Shown here in pieces: positions 25,817 through 35,728 of a DNA stretch of 64,000 nt (position 1 is the stretch's first letter; each line of letters starts with the position of its first letter). The notes under the pieces were generated by a model that was given only the letters and a program-made list of their open reading frames with translations, was not told the origin of the DNA and made no database searches. The DNA comes from Streptomyces sp. NBC_01754 (GTDB lineage Bacteria > Actinomycetota > Actinomycetes > Streptomycetales > Streptomycetaceae). The stretch is from positions 1,798,001 to 1,862,000 of the forward strand of contig NZ_CP109132.1 in assembly GCF_035918015.1 (NCBI RefSeq). Reading direction: 5' to 3'. Position numbers and translations under genes: made by a program.

Positions 25817-27025
25817 GTGGAACTGACACTGCTCGGCACCGGAGCCCCCGGCGGGCTGCCGCGGCCCGACTGCCCCTGCGCCGTCTGCGCGTCGGCCCGC
25901 GGCACGCGGGCGCGCGCCGCGACCTCGCTGCTGGTCGACGACGCGCTGCTGCTCGACCTCACCCCGGGCGTCGTGTTCGCCGCCGCCCGGGCGGGCCGAT
26001 CGACCACCGGCGTACGCCAGGTGCTGCTGACCCACCCGCACGACGGCCCGGCCCTGGAGCTGCCCGCCTCGCTGCCCCCGGCCGGGCGGGTGCCGGACGG
26101 CCAGGAGCTGACCCTGATCAGCGGGCACCGGGTCAGGGCGGTGGCCATGGACGCCCCGGGGACCGGCTACGAGGTGGTCTCGCCGACGGGTGAGCGGCTG
26201 CTCTACCTGCCGCCCGGCGGTGCGCCGGCCGGCCTGGCCCACCGGCCTGCCGGACCGGCCGGCTACGACATGGTCGTCCTCGACGTCGTCGGGCGGCCCG
26301 ACGCCGTGGCCGGACTGCGGGCCGTGGACGCGGTCACCGCCACCACCGAGGTGATCGCCGTGCATCTGGGCCATGACGCGCCCCCCGCCCGGGAGCTGGA
26401 CCGGATGCTGGCGGCGGGCGGGGCCAGGGCCGTGCCGGACGGCACGACCCTGCCGGTGGGCGAGTTCCACACGGCGCCCGAGCCGCCCCGGCGCACACTG
26501 GTCACCGGCGGGGCCCGGTCCGGGAAGTCGCTGGAGGCCGAGCGGCGCCTGGAGACGTTCCCGGAGGTGGTGTACGTGGCCACCGGCGGCCGGCGGGACG
26601 GCGACGCGGAGTGGGCCGACCGGATCGGGCTGCACCGGGCGCGCCGGCCCGCCGCGTGGCGTACCGAGGAGACGTGCGAACTGGTGGAGCTGCTGGAACC
26701 GGAGGGTCCGCCGCTGCTGATCGACTGCCTGTCGCTCTGGCTCACGGACGCGATGGACCGGGTGGACGCCTGGGACGAGGCGCTCTGGGCGGACGGGGGC
26801 CGCGACAGGCTGCGGATCCGGGTCGACGCACTGGTCCGCGCGGTGCGCGGGACACCCCGCACCGTCGTGGCGGTGACCAACGAGGTCGGTTCCGGCGTGG
26901 TGCCGGCCACCCCGGGCGGGCGGCGCTTCCGGGACGAACTCGGCCGTCTGAACGCCGCGTTCGCCGCCGAGTGCGAGCACGTGCTGCTGGTGGTGGCGGG
27001 TCAGGCGCTGGTGCTGCGGGGCTGA
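25817..27025 (+). CDS. cobU: Adenosylcobinamide kinase/guanylyltransferase with N-terminal MBL-like domain
   Basis: 402 residues from GTG. Residues 1-220 resemble a metallo-beta-lactamase-like fold (MELTLLGTGAPGGLP, then LLTHPHD) and begin with a Cys pair (CPCAVC) of the kind seen in PhnP/PqqB relatives. Residues 228-402 are CobU: P-loop GGARSGKS, then YVATGG, DCLSLWL, VTNEVGSGVVP and the C-terminal LNAAFA. CobU phosphorylates adenosylcobinamide and transfers GMP to it. The fused N-terminal domain keeps few metal ligands and its role is unknown. It heads cobU-cobT-cobS. Confidence 0.92.
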   Translation: MELTLLGTGAPGGLPRPDCPCAVCASARGTRARAATSLLVDDALLLDLTPGVVFAAARAGRSTTGVRQVLLTHPHDGPALELPASLPPAGRVPDGQELTLISGHRVRAVAMDAPGTGYEVVSPTGERLLYLPPGGAPAGLAHRPAGPAGYDMVVLDVVGRPDAVAGLRAVDAVTATTEVIAVHLGHDAPPARELDRMLAAGGARAVPDGTTLPVGEFHTAPEPPRRTLVTGGARSGKSLEAERRLETFPEVVYVATGGRRDGDAEWADRIGLHRARRPAAWRTEETCELVELLEPEGPPLLIDCLSLWLTDAMDRVDAWDEALWADGGRDRLRIRVDALVRAVRGTPRTVVAVTNEVGSGVVPATPGGRRFRDELGRLNAAFAAECEHVLLVVAGQALVLRG

Positions 27026-27140
27026 GCGCCGCCGCGTACGAGGGCCCGGGGGACGGGAAGGACCGCCGGGTACTGTTTCCGCACAGGAGTCCTCCGCCGG
27101 GCTCCGGCCCACCCCGTGACGACCCGCGAGGCAGACCCCC

Positions 27141-28274
27141 GTGAATCTGGACGACTTCTCCGACCTGATCGAACGCCCCGACGGAAGCGTGCGTCGTGGT
27201 GCCGAGGAACGCCGGGAGCGGCTGATCGTGCCCCCCGGCTCCCTGGGCCGCCTCGACGAGCTGGGCGAATGGCTCTCCGCGGCCCAGCGGTCGGTGCCGG
27301 CCAAGCCGGTGGACCGTCCCCGCGTGGTGCTGTTCGCCGGTGATCACGGGGTGGCGGGGCTGGACGTGTCCGGCCGGACGGCCGGCAGCGCCCACGAGCT
27401 CGTCCGGGCGGTCCTGGACGGTGCGAGCCCCGTCGCGGTGATGGCCCGCCGGTTCTCCGTGCCCGTACGGATCGTCGACGCCGGCCTGGACTGCGATCCG
27501 GAACTGCTCCCCGAGTCCGTCGTACGCCACCGGGTGCGGCGGGGCAGCGGACGCATCGACGTCGAGGACGCGCTGACGGCCGAGGAGGCCGAGCAGGCCG
27601 TGCGCCTCGGTATGCGGATCGCGGACGAGGAGGCGGACTCCGGTACCGACCTGGTGGTCCTGGGCGATCTGAGCGTCGGCGGGACGACGGCGGCCGCGAC
27701 CCTGGTCGCGGCGCTGTGCGGTACGGACGCCTCGGTGGTCACCGGGCGCGGGGGCGCGGGCATCGACGACCTGGCGTGGATGCGCAAGTGCGCCGCGATC
27801 CGGGACGCGCTGCGCCGGGCCCGGCCGGTGCTCGGGGACCAGCTGGAGCTGCTGGCCGCGGTGGGCGGCGCGGATCTGGCCGCGACGACCGGCTTCCTGT
27901 TGCAGAGCGCGGTGCGGCGGATGCCGGTGGTGCTGGACGGCGTGGTCTCGGCCGCCTGCGCCCTGGTGGCCCAGCGGGCGGCGTTCCGGGCCCCGGACTG
28001 GTGGCTGGCGGGCCAGGTGAGCGGGGAGCCGGCGCAGTCCAAGGCGCTGGACCGGATGGCGCTGACCCCGCTGCTGGACCACGGGCTGAGTGTCGGCGAG
28101 GGAACCGGGGCACTGCTGGCCCTGCCACTGGTACAGGCCGCGGCGGCGCTGGCCGCGGAACTCCCGGAGCGTGCCGGAGAGGCGGAACCGCGGGACGGGG
28201 ACGCGACGGAGGCGGCCGGCTCCGAGCCGGCGGCGGGGTCCGGGGAAGCGGCCCAGGCGGAGGCCACCGCCTGA
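27141..28274 (+). CDS. cobT: Nicotinate-nucleotide-dimethylbenzimidazole phosphoribosyltransferase
   Basis: 377 residues from GTG. CobT makes alpha-ribazole phosphate for the lower ligand of cobalamin. Family marks: PPGSLGRLDELGEW near 30, FAGDHGVAG near 68, GGTTAAATL near 180, GRGGAGIDD near 200, and GLSVGEGTGALL near 315 with the catalytic Glu. The last 40 residues are a Glu/Ala-rich tail that most homologues lack. It follows cobU by 115 bases. Confidence 0.95.
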   Translation: MNLDDFSDLIERPDGSVRRGAEERRERLIVPPGSLGRLDELGEWLSAAQRSVPAKPVDRPRVVLFAGDHGVAGLDVSGRTAGSAHELVRAVLDGASPVAVMARRFSVPVRIVDAGLDCDPELLPESVVRHRVRRGSGRIDVEDALTAEEAEQAVRLGMRIADEEADSGTDLVVLGDLSVGGTTAAATLVAALCGTDASVVTGRGGAGIDDLAWMRKCAAIRDALRRARPVLGDQLELLAAVGGADLAATTGFLLQSAVRRMPVVLDGVVSAACALVAQRAAFRAPDWWLAGQVSGEPAQSKALDRMALTPLLDHGLSVGEGTGALLALPLVQAAAALAAELPERAGEAEPRDGDATEAAGSEPAAGSGEAAQAEATA

Positions 28275-28491
28275 CACGGCCGGGGGTGCAGGACGGCGCC
28301 CCGGGTGCTGGACGCGCCGGGAGCCCGGAGGCCGGGAGCGGGCGCCGGTCCGGCGATGCCGTGGCGAGGCCGGTGGACCGGTGGACCGGTGGCCGGTGAC
28401 CCATCCCACCCGTTCCCGAAGATCCCACCATGCGGCTTTTGCCGCGTTCCACCCCATCCCGTACCGGGCCGCACCGGCTAGCCTGCGCGCG

Positions 28492-29274
28492 GTGACCTCC
28501 CTGAACAGCCACGGCGTCCGTTTCGCCTTCGGCACCCTGACCGCGCTCCCCGTCCGCGTCTCACGCTGGGACCGCGAGGCCGCGCGGGCCGGCATGCTCT
28601 GCGCGCCGCTCGCCGGGCTCGTGGTGGGACTGCTCGCGGCCGTGCCCGGGGCGCTGCTGATGCTCGCCGGGGCCGGCCCGCTGCTCGCGGCCGTCGCCTC
28701 CGCCGCACTGCCCGCCGCCCTGACCCGGGGCCTGCACCTGGACGGGCTGGCGGACACCGCGGACGGACTGGGCAGCGGCAGGCCGGCCGAGGACGCGCTG
28801 CGGATCATGAAGCAGTCGGACATCGGCCCGTTCGGCGTGATCACCCTGCTGTTCGTGCTGCTGGCGCAGGTGGCGGCCCTCTTCGAGCTGTACGGCCGGG
28901 GCTGGGCGCTCGGCGCGGCGGGGACGGTGGCCGCCGCCGTCGTGGCCCGGCTGGCACTCACGCTGGCCTCGCGCCGGGGTGTCCCGCCCGCCCGGCCGGA
29001 AGGGCTCGGGGCCACGGTCGCCGGTACGGTCCCGCCCGGTGCGGCGGCGGCCGTGACCGCCCTGGTGGTCGCGGGCTGCGCGGCGGCGGGCACGGCGGCG
29101 GGCGGCTACGGGCCGCTGCGGTACGCCCTCGCCGCCCTGGCCGGACCGGCGGCGGCACAGCTGCTGCTGCGCCACTGCGTGCGGCGCTTCGGCGGGGTCA
29201 CCGGCGACGTGTTCGGGGCGCTGGAGGAGACGGCGGCCACGGCGGTGCTGCTGGTGCTGGTCCTGGGCGGGTGA
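28492..29274 (+). CDS. cobS: Adenosylcobinamide-GDP ribazoletransferase (cobalamin synthase)
   Basis: 260 residues from GTG 28492, chosen because the homology begins there; the reading frame continues upstream without family resemblance. It is a polytopic membrane protein (about six helices). The active-site motif HLDGLADTADGLGSG is near residue 80 and the DIGPFGV motif near 107. It joins adenosylcobinamide-GDP to alpha-ribazole, the last step set up by CobU and CobT. Confidence 0.95.
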   Translation: MTSLNSHGVRFAFGTLTALPVRVSRWDREAARAGMLCAPLAGLVVGLLAAVPGALLMLAGAGPLLAAVASAALPAALTRGLHLDGLADTADGLGSGRPAEDALRIMKQSDIGPFGVITLLFVLLAQVAALFELYGRGWALGAAGTVAAAVVARLALTLASRRGVPPARPEGLGATVAGTVPPGAAAAVTALVVAGCAAAGTAAGGYGPLRYALAALAGPAAAQLLLRHCVRRFGGVTGDVFGALEETAATAVLLVLVLGG

Positions 29275-29594
29275 CGCGGCAGCGCCGCACGGGGCGTCCG
29301 CCCCCGGGTCCGCGTACCGCGCGCCTGGTGCCGCCCGCCACGCCCCGCCCCGTCCACGCCGGTGAACACCCCTGCCGGCGCCCGGTGTTCCCTCCCCGCC
29401 GGGCCGGACGGCGACACCTCCGGGTCCCACCTCCCGCTCACGGGGGCACGGACCGGCCGTGCCCCCGTGAGCGGGACGCAATGGCGCGCGTAGGCTCATT
29501 CCCGGCACATTGCGGCGAGGCTTACGATGCGCCGGGCACGGTCGGCCCACCCCTCGACCGGCACAGAACTCAACGGAAGCGAGATTTCACCACC
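29275..29594. other. Intergenic region between cobS and pepA
   Basis: About 320 bases. It holds the strong terminator listed separately and, after it, the presumed promoter region of pepA. No gene is convincing in any frame. Confidence 0.5.
29432..29476. terminator. Strong hairpin terminator after cobS
   Basis: A perfect 20-base stem (TCCCGCTCACGGGGGCACGG and its complement) around ACCGG. It ends the cob transcript 160 bases after cobS. Confidence 0.8.
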
Positions 29595-31136
29595 GTGACT
29601 GCTCTCACTCTCAGCACTGCCGGTGCGGCGACGCTGCGCGCCGACGCACTCGTCGTCGGCGTCGCCAAGGGCGCGAAGGGGCCGGTCGTGGCGCCGGGCG
29701 CCGAGGCCGTGGACAAGGCCTTCGACGGAAAGCTCGCAGACGTCCTGGAGACCCTGGGCGCCTCGGGTGCCGAGGGCGAAGTGACCAAGCTCCCCGCGCC
29801 GTCCGGCCTGAAGGCCCCGGTCGTGGTGGCGGTCGGTCTCGGCCGGGCCCCCGAGCCGGACGGTGCCTACGACGCCGAGGCCCTGCGCCGGGCCGCGGGC
29901 AGCGCGGCGCGCGCCCTGTCCGACGCGAAGAAGGCCGGTTTCGCGCTGCCGACGGAGTCCGCCGAGGACGCCGCGGCCATCGCGGAGGGCGCCCTGCTCG
30001 GCGCGTACGCCTTCACCGCCTACCAGGGCGGCGAGGACAAGGTCGCCCCCAAGGGCGCCAGGAACGGCGGGCCGAAGCAGCCGCTCGCCGAGGTCGCCCT
30101 GCTCGGCGCCAAGCCGCGCGACAAGGCGTTCAAGGCCGCCGCCGAGCGCGCCGTCGCCCTCGCGGAGGAGATCAACCGGGCCCGTGACCTGATCAACACC
30201 CCGCCGAACGACCTGTACCCGGAGTCCTTCGCCGCCGTCGCCACCGCGGCCGGCAAGGAGCACGGCGTCAAGGTCCAGGTGCTCGACGAGAAGGCCCTGG
30301 TCAAGGGCGGTTTCGGCGGACTCCTCGGCGTCGGTCAGGGCTCGGCGCACGGCCCCCGCCTGGTCAAGCTCGCCTACACCCACCCGAAGGCGGAGAAGAC
30401 GCTCGCCCTGGTCGGCAAGGGCATCACCTACGACTCGGGCGGCATCTCGCTGAAGCCGGCCGGGCACAACGAGACGATGAAGTGCGACATGAGCGGTGCC
30501 GCCGCCGTGTTCGCCGCCGTCATCGCCGCCGCCCGCCTCGGCCTGCGAGTCAACGTCACCGGCTGGCTGGCGCTCGCCGAGAACATGCCGTCGGGCAACG
30601 CCACCCGTCCGGGCGACGTGCTGCGCATGTACAGCGGCAAGACCGTCGAGGTCCTCAACACCGACGCCGAGGGCCGGCTCGTCCTCGCCGACGCGCTGAC
30701 CCGCGCCTCGGAGGAGAACCCGGACGCGATCGTGGACGTGGCGACCCTGACCGGCGCCATGATCCTGGCGCTGGGCAACCGCACCTTCGGTGTGATGTCC
30801 AACGACGACGCCTTCCGTACCTCGATCCACGAGACCGCCGAGGAGGTCGGCGAGGCGTCCTGGCCGATGCCGCTCCCCGCCGACCTGCGCAAGGGCATGG
30901 ACTCCCCGACCGCCGACATCGCCAACATGGGCGAGCGGATGGGCGGCGGCCTGGTGGCCGGCCTGTTCCTCCAGGAGTTCGTCGGCGAGGACATCGCCTG
31001 GGCCCACCTGGACATCGCGGGCCCGGCCTTCCACGAGGGCGCGCCGTACGGCTACACCCCGAAGGGCGGCACCGGCTCCTCGATCCGCACGCTGGTCCGG
31101 CTGGCCGAGCGCACCGCCGACGGCGACCTGGGCTGA
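29595..31136 (+). CDS. pepA: Leucyl aminopeptidase (cytosol aminopeptidase family M17)
   Basis: 513 residues from GTG 29595, preceded by GGAAGCGAG. The N-terminal domain (about 1-180) is followed by the catalytic domain with metal and substrate residues: GKGITYDSGGISLK near 275, KCDMSGAAAV near 297, and the family signature NTDAEGRLVLAD near 355. Two metal ions are used to remove N-terminal residues from peptides. Usual length for the family. Confidence 0.96.
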   Translation: MTALTLSTAGAATLRADALVVGVAKGAKGPVVAPGAEAVDKAFDGKLADVLETLGASGAEGEVTKLPAPSGLKAPVVVAVGLGRAPEPDGAYDAEALRRAAGSAARALSDAKKAGFALPTESAEDAAAIAEGALLGAYAFTAYQGGEDKVAPKGARNGGPKQPLAEVALLGAKPRDKAFKAAAERAVALAEEINRARDLINTPPNDLYPESFAAVATAAGKEHGVKVQVLDEKALVKGGFGGLLGVGQGSAHGPRLVKLAYTHPKAEKTLALVGKGITYDSGGISLKPAGHNETMKCDMSGAAAVFAAVIAAARLGLRVNVTGWLALAENMPSGNATRPGDVLRMYSGKTVEVLNTDAEGRLVLADALTRASEENPDAIVDVATLTGAMILALGNRTFGVMSNDDAFRTSIHETAEEVGEASWPMPLPADLRKGMDSPTADIANMGERMGGGLVAGLFLQEFVGEDIAWAHLDIAGPAFHEGAPYGYTPKGGTGSSIRTLVRLAERTADGDLG

Positions 31137-31151
31137 TCCCTCCCCGCCCGG

Positions 31152-31194
31152 CGTCCCGCGCCCGGTGTCCGCACAGGACGCCGGGCGCGGGACG
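31152..31194. terminator. Hairpin terminator after pepA
   Basis: A 19-base stem with one G-T pair around GCACA, 16 bases after the pepA stop. A second hairpin at 31217-31247 (TACGGCCCCGGG and its complement) follows and may act as a back-up. Confidence 0.75.
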
Positions 31195-31216
31195 GACCCG
31201 CGTTCGCGGGCGGCGA

Positions 31217-31506
31217 TACGGCCCCGGGGCATACGCCCGGGGCCGTACGTGTTCTCCGAGTGGCACCTGACCGCCGGATTTCCGAAACTTTGTACGCGTA
31301 CGTCATGGTTCTGGCCGGATGGTGGCGCGCCCTGGAGCAGGGGCCCGCGTCCCGTCCGCCCCCGACAAGTGCGAAGATGGGTTCTCGGCAGGACAGGGCC
31401 CCCACCACAGGGCCGAATTACACAAGCGGCCGCACACCAGCCGACCGGCCGGTCACACCCCAGCGACGGGGCCCGGCGTACGGCGCACATGCATGGAGGA
31501 CGTGAC
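31217..31506. promoter_or_regulatory. Upstream region of lpd
   Basis: After the second terminator hairpin (31217-31247) comes an AT-richer patch near 31275-31310 containing the palindrome GTACGCGTAC (31292-31301), then GC-rich sequence to the lpd ribosome-binding site GGAGGA at 31496-31501. The lpd promoter must lie here; no single element is certain. Confidence 0.35.
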
Positions 31507-32895
31507 GTGGCGAACGACGCCAGCACCGTTTTCGACCTAGTGATCCTCGGCGGTGGCAGTGGCGGTTACGCCGCGGCCCTGCGCGGAGCGCAGCTGGGCC
31601 TGGACGTCGCACTGATCGAGAAGGGCAAGGTCGGCGGCACCTGCCTGCACAACGGCTGCATCCCCACGAAGGCGCTGCTGCACGCCGGCGAGATCGCCGA
31701 CCAGGCCCGTGAGTCGGCCCAGTTCGGTGTGAAGGCCACCTTCGAGGGCATCGACATGGAGGCCGTCCACACGTACAAGGACGACGTGATCTCCGGCCTG
31801 TACAAGGGCCTACAGGGTCTGATCGCCTCGCGCAAGGTCCACTACATCGAGGGTGAGGGCCGGCTCTCGTCGCCCACCTCGGTGGACGTGAACGGCCAGC
31901 GCGTCCAGGGCCGCCACGTGGTCCTCGCGACCGGTTCCGTGCCGAAGTCGCTGCCCGGCCTGGAGATCGACGGCAACCGGATCATCTCCTCGGACCACGC
32001 GCTGAAGCTGGACCGCGTCCCGAAGTCCGCCATCGTCCTGGGCGGCGGCGTGATCGGCGTCGAGTTCGCCTCGGCGTGGAAGTCCTTCGGCAGCGAGGTC
32101 ACGATCGTCGAGGGCCTGAAGCACCTGGTCCCGGTCGAGGACGAGAACAGCTCGAAGCTCCTGGAGCGCGCGTTCCGCAAGCGCGGCATCAAGTTCAACC
32201 TCGGCACCTTCTTCGACAAGGCCGAGTACACCGAGGACGGTGTGCGGGTCACCCTCGCCGACGGCAAGACCTTCGAGGCGGAGGTGCTGCTGGTCGCGAT
32301 CGGCCGCAGCCCGGTCTCGCAGGGTCTGGGTTACGAGGAGGCCGGGGTCGCCATGGACCGCGGCTACGTCCTCGTCGACGAGTACATGCGGACCAACGTC
32401 CCGACGATCTCCGCCGTGGGCGACCTGGTCCCGACCCTCCAGCTGGCGCACGTCGGCTTCGCCGAGGGCATGCTCGTCGCGGAGCGGCTGGCCGGCCTCA
32501 AGACCGTGCCGATCGACTACGACGGTGTCCCGAAGGTGACGTACTGCCACCCCGAGGTCGCCTCCGTGGGCATCTCCGAGGCCAAGGCCAAGGAGATCTA
32601 CGGTGCGGACAAGGTCGTCGCCCTCAAGTACAACCTCGCGGGCAACGGCAAGAGCAAGATCCTCAAGACGGCGGGCGAGATCAAGCTCGTCCAGGTCAAG
32701 GACGGTGCCGTGGTCGGCGTCCACATGGTCGGTGACCGTATGGGCGAGCAGGTCGGCGAAGCCCAGCTGATCTACAACTGGGAGGCGCTGCCGGCCGAGG
32801 TCGCGCAGCTCGTCCACGCCCACCCGACACAGAACGAGGCGATGGGCGAGGCCCACCTCGCCCTCGCCGGCAAGCCGCTTCACTCCCACGACTGA
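31507..32895 (+). CDS. lpdA: Dihydrolipoyl dehydrogenase (E3)
   Basis: 462 residues from GTG 31507, six bases after GGAGGA. FAD-binding GGGSGGYAAA near 15, redox-active disulfide GGTCLHNGCIPTK near 43-55, NAD-binding GGGVIGVEFA near 180, second FAD motif SAVGDLVP near 305, and the C-terminal catalytic HAHPTQNE near 440. It reoxidises the dihydrolipoyl arm of E2. It lies 59 bases before the E2 gene. Confidence 0.97.
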   Translation: MANDASTVFDLVILGGGSGGYAAALRGAQLGLDVALIEKGKVGGTCLHNGCIPTKALLHAGEIADQARESAQFGVKATFEGIDMEAVHTYKDDVISGLYKGLQGLIASRKVHYIEGEGRLSSPTSVDVNGQRVQGRHVVLATGSVPKSLPGLEIDGNRIISSDHALKLDRVPKSAIVLGGGVIGVEFASAWKSFGSEVTIVEGLKHLVPVEDENSSKLLERAFRKRGIKFNLGTFFDKAEYTEDGVRVTLADGKTFEAEVLLVAIGRSPVSQGLGYEEAGVAMDRGYVLVDEYMRTNVPTISAVGDLVPTLQLAHVGFAEGMLVAERLAGLKTVPIDYDGVPKVTYCHPEVASVGISEAKAKEIYGADKVVALKYNLAGNGKSKILKTAGEIKLVQVKDGAVVGVHMVGDRMGEQVGEAQLIYNWEALPAEVAQLVHAHPTQNEAMGEAHLALAGKPLHSHD

Positions 32896-32954
32896 TCCGG
32901 TCCCGGGCGCGACGACCGACCACTTCCGCATTTTCGTAAGGAGCAACTGAAACC

Positions 32955-34784
32955 ATGTCGGTTTCCGTAACCCTTCCGGCGCTCGGCGAGAGCGTCACCG
33001 AGGGCACTGTCACCCGTTGGCTGAAGGCCGAGGGCGAGCGCGTCGAGGCCGACGAGCCGCTGCTCGAGGTCTCGACCGACAAGGTCGACACCGAGATCCC
33101 CTCACCCGCCGCAGGCGTCCTGACCTCCATCAAGGTCGCCGAGGACGAGACCGTCGAGGTCGGCGCCGAACTGGCCGTCATCGACGACGGCTCGGGCGCA
33201 CCCGCCGCCGAGGCCGCTCCGGCCGCCGAGCCGGCGGCCGTTCCGGCCCCGGTCGCCGAGGAGGCCCCCACCGCCCCGTCGACCGAGACCGAGACCCCGG
33301 CCCAGGCTCCGACCCCGCAGGACACCGCCGGCGCCTCGTCGGCCTCCGGTACGGACGTCACCCTTCCGGCGCTCGGTGAGAGCGTCACCGAGGGCACCGT
33401 CACCCGTTGGCTGAAGGAGGTCGGCGAGGAGGTCGCGGAGGACGAGCCCCTGCTCGAGGTCTCCACGGACAAGGTCGACACCGAGATCCCCTCGCCGGTC
33501 GCCGGTGTGCTGCTGGAGATCGTCGTCGGTGAGGACGAGACCGCGGAGGTCGGCGCCAAGCTGGCCGTCATCGGTGCTCCGGGCGCTGCCCCGGCCGCCG
33601 CCCCGGCCCCGGCCGCTCCGGCACCCGCCGCCGAGCAGCCGGCCGCCCCGGCTCCGGCCCCGGCAGCCGAGACCCCCGCCCCCGCGGCTCCGGCACCCGC
33701 CGCCCAGGCTCCGGCTCCGGCTGCTCCGGCTCCGGCTGCCCAGGCCCCGGCTCCAGCCGCCCCGGCTCCGGCGCAGGCCCCGGCCCCGGCTCCGGCGGCA
33801 CCCGCCCAGCCCGCCGCCGCTCCGGCTCCGGCCGCGTCCGCCAGTGACGAGGGCGCCTACGTCACGCCGCTGGTCCGCAAGCTCGCCTCCGAGAACGGCG
33901 TCGACCTGGGCGCGGTCAAGGGCACCGGCGTCGGCGGCCGCATCCGCAAGCAGGACGTCGTCGCCGCGGCTGAGGCCGCCAAGGCCGCCGCGGCCGCTCC
34001 GGCGCCCGCCCCCGCGGCTGCCGCCCCCGCCGCGGCGAAGACGCCGAAGCTGGAGGCGTCCCCGCTGCGCGGTCAGACGGTCAAGATGACCCGCATGCGC
34101 AAGGTCATCGGCGACAACATGATGAAGGCGCTGCACTCGCAGGCCCAACTGACCTCGGTCCTCGAGGTCGACATCACCAAGCTGATGAAGCTGCGCAACC
34201 AGGCGAAGGAGTCCTTCGCCGCCCGTGAGGGCGTCAAGCTGTCCCCGATGCCGTTCTTCGTGAAGGCGGCGGCCCAGGCGCTGAAGGCCCACCCGGTCAT
34301 CAACGCCCGGATCAACGAGGACGAGGGCACCATCACGTACTTCGACTCGGAGAACATCGGCATCGCCGTGGACGCCGAGAAGGGTCTGATGACCCCGGTC
34401 ATCAAGGGCGCGGGCGACCTGAACGTCGCCGGCATCGCGAAGAAGACCGCCGAGCTGGCCGGCAAGGCCCGCGGTGGCGGCCTGACCCCGGACGACATGT
34501 CCGGTGCCACCTTCACGATCAGCAACACCGGTTCGCGCGGCGCGCTGTTCGACACCGTCATCGTGCCGCCGAACCAGGCCGCCATCCTGGGCATCGGCGC
34601 CACCGTCAAGCGTCCGGCGGTCATCGAGACCGCCGAGGGCACCGTCATCGGTGTCCGTGACATGACGTACCTGTCGCTCTCCTACGACCACCGTCTGGTG
34701 GACGGCGCGGACGCCGCCCGTTACCTGACCACGGTCAAGGCGATCCTCGAGGCGGGCGAGTTCGAGGTCGAGCTGGGCCTCTGA
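32955..34784 (+). CDS. sucB: Dihydrolipoamide acyltransferase (E2) with two lipoyl domains
   Basis: 609 residues. Two lipoyl domains (about 1-80 and 135-210) each carry the lipoylated Lys in [14 protein letters not shown] long Ala-Pro linker follows (about 210-295), then the E3-binding domain ([16 protein letters not shown], about 298-335), a second Ala-Pro linker and the acyltransferase domain with catalytic SYDHRLVDG near 575. Genomes often label it succinyltransferase, but in Actinobacteria this protein is the single E2 shared by pyruvate and 2-oxoglutarate dehydrogenase. aceE is 1 kb downstream, supporting that reading. Confidence 0.95.
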   Translation: MSVSVTLPALGESVTEGTVTRWLKAEGERVEADEPLLEVSTDKVDTEIPSPAAGVLTSIKVAEDETVEVGAELAVIDDGSGAPAAEAAPAAEPAAVPAPVAEEAPTAPSTETETPAQAPTPQDTAGASSASGTDVTLPALGESVTEGTVTRWLKEVGEEVAEDEPLLEVSTDKVDTEIPSPVAGVLLEIVVGEDETAEVGAKLAVIGAPGAAPAAAPAPAAPAPAAEQPAAPAPAPAAETPAPAAPAPAAQAPAPAAPAPAAQAPAPAAPAPAQAPAPAPAAPAQPAAAPAPAASASDEGAYVTPLVRKLASENGVDLGAVKGTGVGGRIRKQDVVAAAEAAKAAAAAPAPAPAAAAPAAAKTPKLEASPLRGQTVKMTRMRKVIGDNMMKALHSQAQLTSVLEVDITKLMKLRNQAKESFAAREGVKLSPMPFFVKAAAQALKAHPVINARINEDEGTITYFDSENIGIAVDAEKGLMTPVIKGAGDLNVAGIAKKTAELAGKARGGGLTPDDMSGATFTISNTGSRGALFDTVIVPPNQAAILGIGATVKRPAVIETAEGTVIGVRDMTYLSLSYDHRLVDGADAARYLTTVKAILEAGEFEVELGL

Positions 34785-34828
34785 ACCGGCCGAACCGAAC
34801 AAGAGGCCGGCTGTAATGAGCCTCACCT

Positions 34829-34869
34829 GCGGCGCCCCCGTCCGGAACACTCCCGGGCGGGGGCGCCGC
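34829..34869. terminator. Hairpin terminator after the E2 gene
   Basis: GCGGCGCCCCCG pairs perfectly with CGGGGGCGCCGC around a 17-base loop, 45 bases after the E2 stop. Confidence 0.7.
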
Positions 34870-34874
34870 CGTAT

Positions 34875-34884
34875 TGTCTAGACA
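34875..34884. promoter_or_regulatory. Palindrome TGTCTAGACA before the GntR gene
   Basis: A perfect ten-base palindrome 66 bases upstream of the GntR start, in an AT-rich patch right after the E2 terminator. FadR-type GntR regulators often bind short G-T-C / G-A-C palindromes, so autoregulation is plausible. Confidence 0.4.
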
Positions 34885-34950
34885 CCACCGGTCGTCTCCG
34901 GCAGCCGTGTCGGTGTATGCAGCACCCGGTTTGCCCCGAAGGAGCCCGTC

Positions 34951-35574
34951 ATGACCCCGCCCGTCATCCACTCGCTGCGCGAACAGATCCGCGAGCACCT
35001 CGTGGACGGGATCGTGAGCGGGCGCTGGAAGCCGGGTGAACGCATCGTGGAACGCCGGATCGCGACCGAGCTGGAAGTCAGCCAGACCCCCGTACGCGAG
35101 GCGCTGCGCGAGCTGGAGACGCTGCGGCTGATCGAGTCGGCCCCCAACAAGGGGGTCCGCGTACGCAACCTCACCGCGGCCGACCTGGAGGAGAGCTACC
35201 CGGTGCGCGCCGGGCTTGAGCAGATCGCGGCGGAGCTGGCGGCGCCGGTGCTGGGCAAGGACTGCTCGAGGCTCACCCCGCACGTGGCGGCCCTGTACGA
35301 GGCGGACCGCCGGGCCGACGGCGAGGCGCAGGTGCGGCACACGGTGGCCTTCCACCGGGAGATGGTGCGGGCGGCTGGCAACGCCGTGCTGCTGCACACC
35401 TGGGAGGGGCTGGGCATCGAGGTGTTCACGGCCCTGTCGATCCGCTGGCTCGGCACGGTGCAGAAGTCGTACGCGGAGGAGCACGAGGCGCTCATCGACG
35501 CGTTCCTGCGACGGGACCCGGGGATCGCGGTGCTGGTGAAGGAGCACGTCCTGGGGTGCGCCCCCCGCGCCTGA
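34951..35574 (+). CDS. GntR-family regulator with FCD domain
   Basis: 207 residues from ATG, preceded by AAGGAG. Winged helix 5-75 ([35 protein letters not shown]), then an all-helical FCD ligand domain (about 85-205) with the metal-binding His residues of the family ([10 protein letters not shown]). It sits between the E2 and aceE genes on the same strand, which makes the pyruvate dehydrogenase genes a likely target by analogy with PdhR. This is inference. Confidence 0.92.
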   Translation: MTPPVIHSLREQIREHLVDGIVSGRWKPGERIVERRIATELEVSQTPVREALRELETLRLIESAPNKGVRVRNLTAADLEESYPVRAGLEQIAAELAAPVLGKDCSRLTPHVAALYEADRRADGEAQVRHTVAFHREMVRAAGNAVLLHTWEGLGIEVFTALSIRWLGTVQKSYAEEHEALIDAFLRRDPGIAVLVKEHVLGCAPRA

Positions 35575-35728
35575 GGCTGCGCCCGAGCCGTGGCCCATCT
35601 GTGGCCGCCGGCGCTCGACCGTGCAGGTCAGCACCCCTTTTCGCCCCAATCGTGCCGTCACTCCGTGCCCCGTTTCGCGGCACCGCATGCCACTTTTCTT
35701 CATATCGAGAAGTTTTGCCTTTCACCCT

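Noticed and set aside
33600..33850. Repetitive Ala-Pro coding stretch in the E2 gene
   Set aside because: This is the normal flexible linker of lipoyl-domain proteins, not a mobile or satellite repeat.
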